Shown here piece by piece: positions 12,943-26,383 of a stretch of DNA of 64,000 nucleotides. The position numbers and the translations under genes are program-made. The stretch's first letter is position 1. Each line of letters starts with the position of its first letter. Origin of the DNA: Plantago ovata (Eukaryota > Streptophyta > Magnoliopsida > Lamiales > Plantaginaceae); assembly GCA_028274465.1 (NCBI GenBank), contig CM051458.1, forward strand, positions 11,361,566 through 11,425,565, written 5' to 3'. The notes beneath the pieces are model-generated. The model saw nothing but the letters and a program-made list of their open reading frames with translations, was not told the origin of the DNA and did no database searches.

Positions 12943-15912
12943 ATGACGATGATGGCCAACTGTAACATTGTCAACTCGCTTCCTGATTATGCTGGTGGCA
13001 CTCTGCCTTTCAAGCTCGAAACCGGGTCGGTTATGTCTTGGTTATATTATAAGTGTGTATTCAGTTTCATTTTCATTAGGTATTTTGTACGTGTGTGTGT
13101 GTGTGTGTGAACGAGTGAGCATTGCAGGTACATTAGCGTTGGTGAGAACGAGGAAATAGAGTTGTTTTACTACTTTGTCGAATCAGAAGGAGATCCCAGT
13201 CGAGATCCTCTTATTCTCTGGCTCACCGGAGGTCCTGGTTGCACCGGTTTCTATGGTTTTCTTTACGAATTTGGTAATTCATTCATCATCAACTTGTTCA
13301 ACAAATTGGCAGGCTGACCACTAGCTAAAAACTTTAATCTGTGGTTTTGCTCTGTCATGTGTATAGGTCCATTGACTTTTGATTTCTCCATTCCATTCCC
13401 TACTTTGGTTCTTAGACCAGACTCTTGGACCAAGGTCTCTCTACTTCTTACCTCTCATTCACCATGTCTGTTCATTAATTTATGCATGTAATCTAACCAT
13501 GTTCTGATGTTCACATACGCTGTTATCGTCTCTAGGTTGCGAGTTTCATATTTGTAGACTCTCCTGTTGGTACTGGATTCTCCTATGCGACTACATCACA
13601 AGGTTATGATACTTCTGACACCAAGGCAACAAAGGATAATTACAAATTCATTAGGAAGGTACGTATGTTGACTTGTTTCGTATTATCCTGCACGATATCA
13701 CTATCTGTTACGTGGATTGACCGAAGATAGTGATCGATTTAGAATCACGGGGAACTTAATTTGGAGGCAAATATTTATATTACTTTGAAAAACTGCGCGC
13801 AGTGGCTGTTGCATCACCCTAAATTTATCAACAATCACCTGTATATTGGCGGTGACTCGTATGCTGGCATGACAGTGCCTCAGCTTGCTGTCAACATAGC
13901 ACAAGGTGTGTATTTTGGATGCATGTGAATTGATCTTGTAGCATGCAGACATTTTGTTATTCTTTTAATCTGAAATGTAACCCAGGCAACGAAGATGGAC
14001 TTCATCCGCATATGAACCTTCAAGTAATGACAGTCTTCAAGCTAATTGCGTAATATCTTTCACTATGCATGCATATATATATCTTGCTTGTATTCGGTGT
14101 TGATCAAGTATAATCCTTTTGTGAATCTAACAGGGATACATCGTAGGGAATACAAGAGCAGATACCAGGGAATATGATTATGAAACAATGCTTTATGCTA
14201 ACAGAATGGGGATCATATCAGATGAAATTTTTGAGGTAATTAATCCAGGATTATATTGCAAGAGCTGGTTCGATCGCAACTGTTTTTCTTACATAGATTA
14301 GAGCATAGTTTTCCAACTTGTGTGGAGATGGATAATTGTTATATGGAAATTTATAACTTCAGCTAGCCAAAAGCAGCTGCGATGGGGAGTACGTTAGTCC
14401 AGATCCAGATAACCATCAATGTCTTCATGCTCTTGCACGCATCAAAGAGGTCCGCCTTCTTATGGTTCTTATTATCCTATGTCATAAGACTTGTTCACTC
14501 AGAATTTGTCTTACCAATTGTCTAATAACTGCAGTGCACGGATCCAGTTAACCTCTTTCACATCTTGGAACCAAAATGCACTTCACCTGAACTGATGGGG
14601 ATATTTGGGGTAGAAGACATTCCGGGTGACTCCCTCCTTCCGAGACAAGAAGACATATGGTGCCATGTAATACAAACTAACATAGTCTGCATCTGTAGCA
14701 TATATCGGTTGTTGAGTTTCAATTGTTTCCTGAGATCAGAAAGACTTCCCAATTGCAGATGGATACTTATAAGCGCTCTTTGTCCAGGAGAAACATGAAC
14801 TCATCCTCAATGATTTGGAACCAAAATGCATATCACCGCAACTGAAGAAATCCAGATTGGAGCATAGTTTACTAAACGGCGAAAATAATCCAGCTGATAC
14901 TCTCCACCTCAGAACAAAGGAACCACAGTGCCGTGTAATAATTTCCTCACCACTTTGTTCGATCTCACTTGATTTTCACATCACCGCGAGTATATACGTT
15001 CTTGTAAATTTCTGTATGAGTTTCCTTACAAAATAAAGTCTTCACATTTGCAGATGGATAATTACTGGCGCTCTGATTACTGTCAAAACAACAAAACTTT
15101 CCAAGAAGCACTTCATGTCAGAAAGGTAATTACTCACATCAAGATCATGTTACAAGCTAAAGAAACTTTACAAACTCGAACAATGTTTCAGTATAATAAT
15201 GACTTCTTAGTGACGGAAATGTTTGATCAAAAATCGATCAGGGTACTGTAAAAGTGTGGAAAAGATGCAATACTTCGTTATCCTATGATTTTAACGTTCA
15301 AAGTGTTCTCGAACATCACCAGCTACTCATTAACAAAGGCTACCGAGTTTTGGCCTATAGGTCAGTCTCCATAATGATGTCATGACATAGAACTTGCCTG
15401 TTATTCTACTCATTAAGCACTCTCATGACAATGCATGTTGTTATATGCCTTGTACTTTCAGTGGTGATCATGACTTGGCTTTTCCTTACACGACTACATT
15501 AAAATGGATCCATGACCTCAAGAATCTAACTATCGACAAAGAATGGAGGCCTTGGACCGTTGAGGGCCAAGTTGCAGGGTCAGTTTCCTCTTGTCAGCAA
15601 GCTGATCTTCATTATGCTATCATAAGTTCATCTCTGAATGACAACTGATTATATACTTGCAGATATACGGAGACTTACAAGAATAGCCACTCCCATGTTA
15701 CATTTGCTACAGTCATGGTGAGGAAAAGTTGTCTTCTTTGTCTCAAACATCTAAAGTACATTTGCCTAATTATCTCATTTTTAACGCTCAAGTCTTTTTT
15801 TTTTTTTTTTTTTTTTCGATTTCTACAGGGAGCAGGTCATACAGGAGCAGAATACAAACCGAAAGAATGTCTTGCAATGGTTACTAGGTGGTTGTCTCGA
15901 CGCCCACTGTAG
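12943..15912 (+). CDS. Serine carboxypeptidase-like (SCPL) acyltransferase, clade I
   Basis: The SCPL clade I family contains vacuolar enzymes that transfer acyl groups from glucose esters, such as sinapoylglucose. Fourteen exons splice in frame: 12943-13025, 13128-13273, 13367-13434, 13536-13658, 13803-13905, 13986-14023, 14134-14235, 14363-14449, 14535-14666, 15054-15125, 15242-15360, 15462-15578, 15663-15717 and 15829-15912 (442 residues). The oxyanion segment LTGGPGC, nucleophile GGDSYAGM, aspartate [10 protein letters not shown] and histidine [11 protein letters not shown] are intact. Two oddities raise doubt about activity. The hydrophobic signal segment VVIIFHLFLFLLQ just upstream has no in-frame ATG, so the first usable ATG skips it. 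A decayed tandem copy of exon 9/10 must also be spliced over. Substrate unknown. Confidence 0.8.
13090..13110. repeat. (GT)n microsatellite in SCPL intron 1
   Basis: A run of GT dinucleotides (about ten units) lies just upstream of the exon 2 acceptor. Confidence 0.9.
14565..15075 (+). repeat. Internal tandem duplication of SCPL exon 9 to exon 10
   Basis: Unit 1 (about 14565-14780) and unit 2 (about 14814-15075) both open with TTGGAACCAAAATGCA..TCACC, continue to a donor-like CCAT/CCGTGTAATA, and end with TTGCAGATGGATA. Each therefore covers the 3' part of exon 9, the following intron and the start of exon 10. Reading through the unit-1 exon 10 into unit 2 hits a TGA, and the second exon 9 has no acceptor. 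The workable transcript joins exon 9 of unit 1 (to 14666) with exon 10 of unit 2 (from 15054). Confidence 0.8.
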
Positions 15913-17318
15913 ATTGTGAACCCTGCGCTCATGGAGGCTGATGACTGGGTATTAGCCTAGTTACAAATAAGTTGTGAAAACCAGTGGGGTATTTGACTTT
16001 TAGGTGACCCTGTGCAAAATTTTAGACTGAGATCCTAAGTAATAAGAAATAGATAAATAGATAAATTTTTATGAAAGCAAAAATATTGTAAAAAATCATC
16101 ACATTCTGTATTGAAATTATTTCCAAATAAAAAATTCCAAACAAATTAATAAATCATCACATTCTTTTAGCTTTCTTTGAAGCAAAATCATCAAATAAAT
16201 CATCATAGCTAATTTTTTCGTCTCAGTTCTCGCTGTCGGCTGCCTTATCCGGATATATTTTTATCTTTTTTAATATTAGAATCCTATACTGGGTTTTAGT
16301 GGCATGGGCCTAGGAGGCCCCCAGAAATTTTTGGCCCTGTTCGGTCGATATTACCGAACATGCTAAGAGCCGCCACGGGTGAAAACATTCCCACGTTTCA
16401 TAATGTTTGGAAGATGAAATGATAGAAGTAAATATTAGTATTTTCCAGTGTTCTCATGAAAAGTTACAAAAGTACTACTGAATAATTCATAACTTGTCAC
16501 TATATATGTTGATCACCTTTTAAATTTACTAGAAAGTCTAGAATCCTGAGCTTATCGAAGCTCAAAGCTTGCTTTGATATGTTGAGATTGAGAGAGCATG
16601 AACTGGAAAAATTGCATATTTAATCCTCTTAATTCTTATACTTGCAAATACGGTTCTCAAGGACCAAAAATGAACTTCCCTCCACGCGCCCTATGATGTC
16701 TCTCATACACTGGATGCTCCATTCGTTGTTTTGGCACACTTACATCCAAGAAAGATTTGGGACTCAACATAATTGAACTAAATTTATTTATAATATAAAA
16801 ATTAACTAATTAAAGTTGAACTGATCTAAACTAAATTAAACTGGTTTAATGTGAACTAATACAACGATTTATAATATTCCCTTTTATTAGTTACACTTTC
16901 CTTGAAGTAGTAGTATAATTTTTCTGGTTCCAAATATATAGAAAATAAAACAAAAAATAATAGAGATCGCAAATAATATTCCCCTTTTACTTGCCTGCCT
17001 GGTCGTGATTCATGCATTTCTGGTTTGAGTGTCAACTTTACTATAATTAATTCCGATTTTATCGTTTCAGAATCAATTATTGTTTGATGGTTTGGATAAA
17101 AATTTATATTTTCCACATAATTGTACTACATTGAATTGAACTAGAATGTGTGTATTAGTATTGTGTTAACGCTCTCTTCTCATACATACTCCAAAACATG
17201 AAAAACTAGAAATGATCTAAAAAATAGTGACCCAATATAATTGAGAGTTACAAGATGGTAAGAATGTGTAGGTGGCTAGGTGCATGTACAAACTTTATTC
17301 CAAAGGACTTAGAGTCTC

Positions 17319-17319
<1 letters not shown>
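15913..17319. other. Intergenic region
   Basis: 3' flank of the SCPL gene and AT-rich spacer. No gene is supported. A weak match to the GAACTAAATTTATTTATAATATAAAA repeat family lies at about 16762. Confidence 0.5.

Positions 17320-17321
<2 letters not shown>

Positions 17322-17367
<46 letters not shown>
17322..17367. repeat. (TA)n microsatellite
   Basis: Uninterrupted TA dinucleotides over about 46 bases. Confidence 0.95.
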
Positions 17368-17370
<3 letters not shown>

Positions 17371-17689
17371 AATAATACAGTTAGAAATTATGTAAATTGA
17401 ACACTTGAACGTCTTGACATGGTTTGGAGGATTGCTTTGAAACAAATCAATGGTCATATTTGACTTGCTCATTTAGATTTGAGTAATGTACCATATACAT
17501 ACAAGCACACGGTTGATTTGAAAATGCAAGTTTGGCTCAGTTGGTTTAAAGATAGTAACATTCACGGGATGTAATAGTAGTTTCTTTAACAATAATTAAA
17601 CCAAAAATGTAACTCATATATATCACAATAGAACAATATGATTCAACTTAACTTACGTAAATACGTACATGAGTTGCAGGCTTATATAA

Positions 17690-17913
17690 GACCGATAATA
17701 TCGGTACAGGTGGGTCACTATTTGGTGGCTCACTATCCAGTGACCCACCAATAAAAAAAAGAAATATGTATGGGCGCACATTAACGTACGCCCATGGCAT
17801 ATATGGACCCCTCCTATTAGTTCATATTATTTTTTTTATTTTTCATTTATCTTTATAATTATCTTTTTAGATTTTATTATTATATTTTATATTATCTGAT
17901 ATTTTTATTATTT

Positions 17914-17968
<55 letters not shown>

Positions 17969-18421
17969 AAAATTTATAATTTTTTTCCATCTATAAATAT
18001 AACCTAACTTCATTACATTTTACACACTTCTAAAAACCCTAAATTACTCTCATTCTCTCCCTCATTCTCTCCTAGCCAAATGGATCCAAATGAAGATTTA
18101 TTTCCAGAGTTTTATTCTACTTATCAAAGTGTATATATATAATAATGCTTAATTTGTTATTTCGGAAAATTAGAGAAATTTTCTAAATTAATACAATAAT
18201 TTTATATAATAATATACAATTATTATATTATAATTATTAAATGATAATAAGAAAATAAAAAAAGAATAAATTGAATTGATTGGGTGGTGGGTGGTCATGG
18301 ATAAATGTGGTTTTTGGTGTTGTGGTGGGTTGGTTGAAGGATGGGGTATGTGCATGAGAGAGAAATTAATTTTTTATTTGAAATTGAATACTGAGGTGGG
18401 TGGTGGCTGATATTTATGGTC
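17690..18421 (+). mobile_element. PIF/Harbinger-like non-autonomous element
   Basis: TAA flanks both sides (17687-17689 and 18422-18424), as expected for the TWA target of PIF/Harbinger. Imperfect terminal inverted repeats start GACCGATAATATCGG and, from the other end, GACCATAAATATCAG. Inside, at 18080, a short frame begins MDPNEDLFPEFYSTYQS and then stops; a similar opening is common in plant PIF/Harbinger-associated ORF1 proteins. This suggests an internally deleted derivative. An (AT)n run occupies about 17919-17962. Confidence 0.6.
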
Positions 18422-18424
18422 TAA

Positions 18425-18650
18425 GCTGGCTCGACCGTTAATTCAGTGCAGTAAAAAGGTAAGGGAAGTTTGGTTCCAGTGTGGTGTGAAAAAAGTTATA
18501 ATATAATATGAATAAACAAAATAAATGTTTAAAAAAAAAAAAAAAAAAAAAAGACCTGCATGGTAAGACCCATGCTTCTGGAGAAGTCAGCAAGGGTAAA
18601 CATGGAAAATCATACCAATCGGAAAAGGAACATTAGCCATCACATCTTAT
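18425..18650. other. Spacer and promoter region of the naphthoate synthase gene
   Basis: AT-rich with a poly(A) run at 18531-18552. No gene is seen. Confidence 0.5.
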
Positions 18651-18659
18651 CTCCACAGC

Positions 18660-18672
18660 CTTATATATATTC
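18660..18672 (+). promoter_or_regulatory. Probable TATA box of the naphthoate synthase gene
   Basis: TTATATATATTC lies about 120 bases upstream of the ATG at 18790, followed by a CA/CT-rich leader typical of plant 5' UTRs. Confidence 0.5.
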
Positions 18673-18789
18673 TCATCATCAACAACACAACAAAACTACA
18701 AACTTTCAAGTCTACTCCTCTACAGTTACACACAAACTACTGTTATTACCAACATCTCCCATCTCCAAATTCTTCATTTCCCCAACACA

Positions 18790-20908
18790 ATGGCAATGAG
18801 AATGGCAGATAAGGACATTGACACCATCAACCGGAGGATAGCCTCTGTTTCGAGCCACCTTGTTCCGTCTCAAACTCGGAGCCTCAATCATTCCATTGAG
18901 CTGTCCAGCTGCAGTTCAAAGATGGACGATACGTACCACCGGGTGCACGGTGAAGTCCCGACTCACATCCCGGAATGGAAACCCGCGTTGGATGATATTG
19001 GCAAGCCTTTTATTGATATCATCTACGAAAAGGCTGCTGGTGAAGGCATTGCCAAGGTATGCGTTTTCTTTAAGGTTCAAAACTATGATGATCGGAAATC
19101 CCCTGTTTCAAGAATTTATTCGATCATGTTGCTTATCGTGCAGATAACGATTAACAGGCCGGAGAAGAGGAATGCTTTCCGGCCACAGACGGTGAAAGAG
19201 CTCATTAGAGCTTTCAATGATGCAAGGGATGATAACTCTATTGGAGTCATTATTTTCACTGGCAAGGTAACTTACTAGTTTCTTAGGAAGTAAAAGGATG
19301 AAAAATTCGTTCTTATTGTTCAAATTCAGTTCATAGTGCTTCCATTGTTCGATTATTTGATAGATGAGGCTAATTCACCAAATGCATGTCCATACATTGA
19401 CATGTGACAGACTGCAAAATAGAGACATATTTTCTTGTTTTCAGAATGTAAAGTTGCTGTACCTTCCAATCATCTAACTGTTGGAATAAAATGAGAACAA
19501 CTTCAGATTGTTTTGGTTGTATTATGATTCCTTTTGTATTCTCCATTTTGGTGTATTTCAGAGCTTTAAGTACTTGTGATGTCATATTGCAGGGGACTAA
19601 GGCGTTTTGCAGTGGTGGCGATCAATCTCTAAGAGGAAAGGAAGGCTATGTCGATTACGATAACTTTGGCCGCCTCAATGTTTTAGATTTGCAGGTGCTA
19701 GTTTAAATCTTGAGTTCAAAGATTTCAAATTACAAACCTTGACAGTATATTGTCTAGAGATCGAGATTCTTGGCTTTAACTTAATTGTCTGTTTGGAACT
19801 TTGCTGTTAATTAGGTGCAAATTCGTCGTCTACCAAAGCCAGTCATAGCAATGGTAATTTTGTCCCGAGTACTGTTTGTTTCATCACTTTTCATACTTAT
19901 GAAATGCAACCATGTCTTGATTATAAGCTAAAGTACTGAAATAGATGCTTTCGGAATATAAAAAGGTTGCAGGTTACGCTGTGGGAGGTGGGCATGTTCT
20001 GCATATGGTTTGTGACTTAACAATTGCAGCAGATAATGCTGTGTTTGGCCAGACTGGACCTAAGGTTGTCTTCTTGTTCTTGTTGTACTCCTTTGATGTT
20101 TTGTTCTACAACTTCTACTGACTACATTAACTGAACTATCTTTGTTTATTCCCAATGCTTTTTATGATTCGTGTTATTACTCTTTGTTACTTTAATGTTA
20201 TAAAATTTCATTGTATTTTATGTTATTTATAGGTTGGAAGCTTTGATGCTGGTTATGGGGCTTCTATAATGGCTCGGCTGGTGAGTTACTGGACTTTTAA
20301 GGCTTTCTTCTGTTGTTCATATTTAACAGTGATTAAAATTTTGAGAGAATCTGCAATGCATTTCGTGATGAATTGATATATATGATTTGTGCTAAAGAGA
20401 GTACATTTGAACTCACTAGGTTGGACCGAAAAGGGCACGGGAGATGTGGTTCATGGCTAGGTTTTACAATGCTATTGAAGCGGAGAAGATGGGGCTTGTT
20501 AATACTGTTGTACCGGTAAGCAAATGTTTGTGAAATACCAAGCGATTTTCTAAGAAACTGTTTACTAATCACGCAAGTGTGCAATGAGTAGCTAGAGAAG
20601 TTGGAAGAGGAAACAGTCAAATGGAGCAGAGAGATTCTGAGGAATAGCCCTATGGCAATTCGCCTTTGTAAATCATCTATCAATGCGATTGATGATGGAC
20701 ATGCTGGACTTCAGGTGAGTAAATTTCCAATGTAAACATAGAAGAAATAACTTCTTGTGTGGTAATTCAGTTGTTGTGGCTTTTGCTTCAGCAAATTGGA
20801 GGAGATGCCACTCTTCTGTTTTACGGAACAGAAGAAGGTTCGGAGGGAAAGAATGCATACTTGCAACGCAGGAAGCCTGACTTTTCCAAATTTCCACGAC
20901 TTCCTTGA
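18790..20908 (+). CDS. MENB: 1,4-dihydroxy-2-naphthoyl-CoA synthase (naphthoate synthase)
   Basis: This enzyme of the crotonase fold closes the second ring of the naphthoquinone in phylloquinone (vitamin K1) synthesis, converting o-succinylbenzoyl-CoA. In plants the step is in the peroxisome. Nine exons (18790-19056, 19144-19266, 19593-19694, 19815-19853, 19966-20064, 20233-20280, 20420-20515, 20592-20714, 20792-20908) give 337 residues. The N-terminus carries a perfect PTS2 import signal, R16-I-x5-H23-L24. Crotonase/MenB landmarks follow: [55 protein letters not shown] and the C-terminal [15 protein letters not shown]. Everything is intact. It is convergent with the ARF1 gene. Confidence 0.95.
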
Positions 20909-22210
20909 TTTTTACACACATGATCAACTGAGGAATACTAATAAAATTGCGTGAAGACTGCAAATATATATAGAAGTTTGAATGATTGTGTTCTGTCATT
21001 ATCTGCTGGGTGAGAAGTTGAGTCTTTTAATGCTTAGAGTTGAAGCTTGCAAGCAGCAGTATTATGACTGCAAGACTTCATGCTCTGTTAGTTTCTGAGT
21101 GTTGTCCAGTTTTGTGTGCCCAACAGAAAAATTGAATGATGAAATAAAATCCTGAATAATGGTTTTCCTCGAGTATTTCCTTCAGTGTAGAACCAAAACA
21201 TTCTCATTATTACATTTACAGTAGCATAGTTATCTTGTTTCAAAACATCAGTGATCGATGTACAGTATACTCATGTAATCATGTTCAGATTAGATGCATG
21301 TTAACAGAACCAAACCAGGTACTAGAATTAGATATGCCTGAATGAAATGCAGCCAGGGGGGTCACTTGAGCACTCAATTGCACAATATCCAAAACAACAT
21401 ATTGCCAATTTTTCTCCATTGACATGGATTCCTTGTGCACTTCACACCGAAGAGTGAACTCTCAAGGCTAAACTAACTAACCAAGTTCTCATGACGACAA
21501 AAGAGAGACCACAACAACCTGAAGATGAGTTGCAAGACCCAGAAACAAATTTTATCACTGGCAAATAAGCTACATTAAAATGCATATGAACCAAACATTC
21601 AGGGATTTGTCACTGAAAGACCATGGCGATCTGTTTTAAAACACCCGTAAAAGATCAATGCATTTGCAGAGTTCAGATTAGACACATCTGACTACAAGTC
21701 TACAACCAAAGAGCATATAGATGTTAGACAATAATAATTTGCAGTCACGGAGCCCAATATAAAACTTCAGTTGGGAGAATGAACAAACAAATGTATTTAG
21801 CATTCAACACATATCTAGACTTCAAAAGAACCATTCGCCTTGAGTTGCATAATCCCAAACGTGTTGTAAACTAACACAACTGACCAAGAAAAAGTTTCAG
21901 ATGATTGTGAAGACAAAAATACATTTCATCACTAAAAATAATCTCCAAGGCTCATAAAGATATTAAAATTTTAAAGGATAAGTTGGGTGATCCAACAACA
22001 CGTTATATAGTCTTCAGGTATGAATTGAATATTGTAACAATATAGAAACTAAAGGGCATTGCGAATGCATATGGAACAGTACACTCTGTTACAACCAATA
22101 GGAAGATCCTATACCGAACAAAAATACTTGCATGGGGGGAAATAACATACAGACTAAAGGAAAGACTAGATAGAAACCCCGGCCGCATCCAGCAAACAAC
22201 TTCATAAGCT
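20909..22210. other. Convergent 3' spacer between naphthoate synthase and ARF1
   Basis: This holds the 3' UTRs of both genes (an AATAAAA signal near 21143 on the plus strand) and spacer. No further gene is seen. Confidence 0.6.
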
Positions 22211-23582
<1,372 letters not shown>

Positions 23583-23594
23583 TTACTTTTGAAC

Positions 23595-24730
23595 CCTGTG
23601 TAACATTATCATGTCAACCATCAATATTATAATAAAAACCAGAAACATTTCAGTATACTCAGTATCTTCAAAACATACATTTTCTATCATCAAAATTCTA
23701 TAGTATATGCTATCATTGATTCACCTCAAGCCACATGAAGAAACTCCAAATCGTTTTTGATATTTTAAAAATACTGCATGCATATATCATTTGGAACACC
23801 TCAACTCATAGATTTTAAAGAAAGACTGCCTGCTATAAAGTTCATGACAAACTATTAACTCCTGACAGTATATTCATACCACGAGTAACATCCATCCCGA
23901 CATTAAACAATGTCAGCGATTATTGATGCTTTATTTACAGTTCCATGGGTTGATTATTACTTAAAACCATGTGACTTTAACCATTTTTTGGCTAGTTGAT
24001 AAGATCAAGCAAACAAGTTCAACAAAAGACATGGTTCACGGCGGAGGTGCTACCACGCATCTTTATCGCTAACATTCATATACTATAATCAACAAATTGC
24101 CTATTAAATTTCTGTACTATTTCCAGTTTTTAGATACAAAAGTAACAATCTAAACATGGAAAAGTGCACTCCAGAACATCTATGATTCCCCTCCCCTCCC
24201 CCCACCCCCAAAACCAGACAACCAGAGTGAGACCTGGTTCACCACTTACCAGAAGCAGCGTTAGAACTCCGACAAAATTCAACTGGATCAGATCCTAAAA
24301 TCGATCCAAAATAGATACAACCACAAGTTCATTAGCATTACACGACTAATTCTACAGAATAGATTCGACTCAATCAGATCGAGACATTCAACACCAAAAC
24401 CATCCAGATCAGATCGCAACACAGAAAATCTGTAAACATAAATCATCACAGAAGCTCAAATCAAACAAATTACGGCACAAATCAGCTCAATTATACGAAA
24501 CGTTAAGCTCATTTCACCTAATGATATACCTAATTACGAATTACTCATAACCTAATGACGAGATCAAATGAATAAACTCACAATGCACCGATCGGAACGA
24601 GTAAAACAGAAACGAATTGAAATTGTGATAAATCAGGTGAGATTGGAAGAGAGTTGTGAGGTTAAGGCGTTACCTGAAGACGATAGATCTGGTGAAAGGT
24701 TAGAGAGAGAGAGAATTTGGTACGGGAGAG
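23595..24730 (-). promoter_or_regulatory. ARF1 5' UTR with a long leader intron
   Basis: On the minus strand the leader reads ..ATCGTCTTCAG|GTAACG (donor GT at 24673-24672) and rejoins at TTACACAG|GGTTCAAAAGTAAGG (exon from 23595), 19 bases before the ATG. The intron is 1,078 bases. Long first introns in 5' UTRs are common in strongly expressed plant genes and often raise expression. The leader upstream of the donor is CT-rich. The whole block recurs at 57987-59290. Confidence 0.8.
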
Positions 24731-24975
24731 AAAGGAATGCAGCTTCCTTGGAAAATGGGAATGATGCGATGCGAGGTTACCAAAGAACTACTCTGCTGCT
24801 TCTATAGAAAAAATAAAATCGTCAACCGCCAGATATTTTGACCCGATTGCAATTTGCAACCAGATTTATTTATTAAGTTCGCTTCTTTTTACATGTTACC
24901 CACTAAGGTTTCAGATCTACCCAACACTGCCCCAACATAATCGAAACTTCGGAGTTTAACCTTTTTAATTAATTA

Positions 24976-26381
24976 CTCCCTTCGTTTTCTCAAAACTTCC
25001 TACGGAGTAGTTTGAATTTCTTCAATCAATGAATTTCAAATTTGACTCTCAGTAACTCTCAAACAGACTGGTAAGTCGACTGGTGTTAATATTGGGGGTT
25101 CAACTAGAACTGTTGTTACTAATGCGACGGGGAAGGGTGACAATTCCATGGAGAGACACGGTGGTGTGCCTCCGGATAAACAAATAGTAATATTTGAGCC
25201 TAGTTCACACGCTTCCGGGGGTGTGAATTTTCTTCCCATGGACCTAGATGGATCGACTTTTTCTCGTTCCAATGAGCAGTGGAGTCATCTCTTTAGAAAT
25301 AATCAGAACCAACAACCCAGGTTTAACTTCACCCCTCCTACCCATCTTAAATTTTCCCATCCACCAGGCTTCTCTCACCAAACATCCCACACCCCACCCA
25401 ACCCACCAGCCCACCCTACCTTGCCACACCCACCAGGATTCCCTGTACCTTTACCACTCCAACAGGCCCAATTGACCCTCCCTGATCCTCAAGTCCAAAA
25501 CCAGTCGTTCCCTCTGTATATTGGACTGACCCAAAATGGTACTGAAAACAAGATACCTCCTGCTAAGAAAAGAGGACGTCCAGTAGGCTCGGGAAAGCAT
25601 AAAAACAATGATCCTAAACCCGTTGATGCCAACACAAAAAACAAAAACCTGAAACCCAAGGATGCCATTAGAAAGCGTCGAACTCCCAAAAAAATCATTG
25701 TACCAGAGGCGGAGGTTGCAGAGCAACCCCGCCTATCCCAATGAGTATCCTTTCGTGGAACTGTCAAGGCTTGGGGGGCCTTTGGACAGTAAGAGCCTTA
25801 AAAGAGTTTATCTGTACTCATAACCCCGAACTTATTTTTCTCATGGAGACTCGGTTAGGAGATCGTGGGATAGATAGGATAAAACAGAATTTGAATTTAT
25901 TTGGTTTATGTGTTCCATCAATTGGGAGATCGGGAGGATTAGCATTGTTGTGGAGAAAGGATATTAATGTCTTAATCCAAAGTTACTCTATACATCACAT
26001 AGATGCCACAGTTGACTTGGGTGATGGTGTAAATAATTGGAGATTGACTGGGTTTTATGGGCACCCAGAAGCTAGCAAACGTACAAGCACATGGGAATTA
26101 CTTAAAAGATTGGCACACCAGTCTATTCGGCCTTGGGTAGTCTAACATTATTTGATTATTTGATTGCAATATATGATCTTTTCTACTCAAAAAAAAAACT
26201 CTTAAATTATAATGATAACGTATGTAGCGAAGTTATATTATGAAAATTTAGATTTTATATTTTCATAATATAATTCCGTTAAATACTTTATAATTATAGT
26301 TTAAGAGTAATTGGGAGTCAAAGTTGAAAACTGTTGACCGAAAAAAATCAAACTTGAAAGCTTTGGAGAGAACGAAGGGAG
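24976..26381. mobile_element. Stowaway-like MITE split by a LINE
   Basis: TA flanks both outer ends (24974-24975 and 26382-26383). The left end starts CTCCCTTCGTTTTCTCAAAACTT and the right end, read inward, CTCCCTTCGTTCTCTCCAAAGCTT, a clear inverted pair. The interior is divided into about 90 bases on the left and 185 on the right by a nested LINE. It sits just upstream of the ARF1 leader, so it may affect that promoter. Confidence 0.8.
25064..26196 (+). mobile_element. Internally deleted LINE nested in the MITE
   Basis: A frame at 25148-25744 encodes the end of a LINE ORF1-like protein with basic, AT-hook-like KKRGRPVGSGKHK. It is directly followed by 25741-26145, the apurinic-type endonuclease start of ORF2 (MSILSWNCQGLGG, LIFLMETRLG, RSGGLALLWR, LTGFYGHPE). 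The reverse transcriptase is absent: the frame ends and a 3' UTR with an A tail (to 26196) follows at once. Flanking AACTCTCAAA (25054-25063) and AACTCTTAAA (26197-26206) look like a 10-bp target duplication with one change. Confidence 0.75.
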
Positions 26382-26383
26382 TA

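Noticed and set aside
17248..17472. Minus-strand ORF with a run of YIYIYIYI
   Set aside because: It is a translation of the (TA)n microsatellite, not a gene.
25244..25767. Several minus-strand ORFs over the LINE
   Set aside because: They are antisense to the ORF1-like proline-rich frame and have no recognisable domain.
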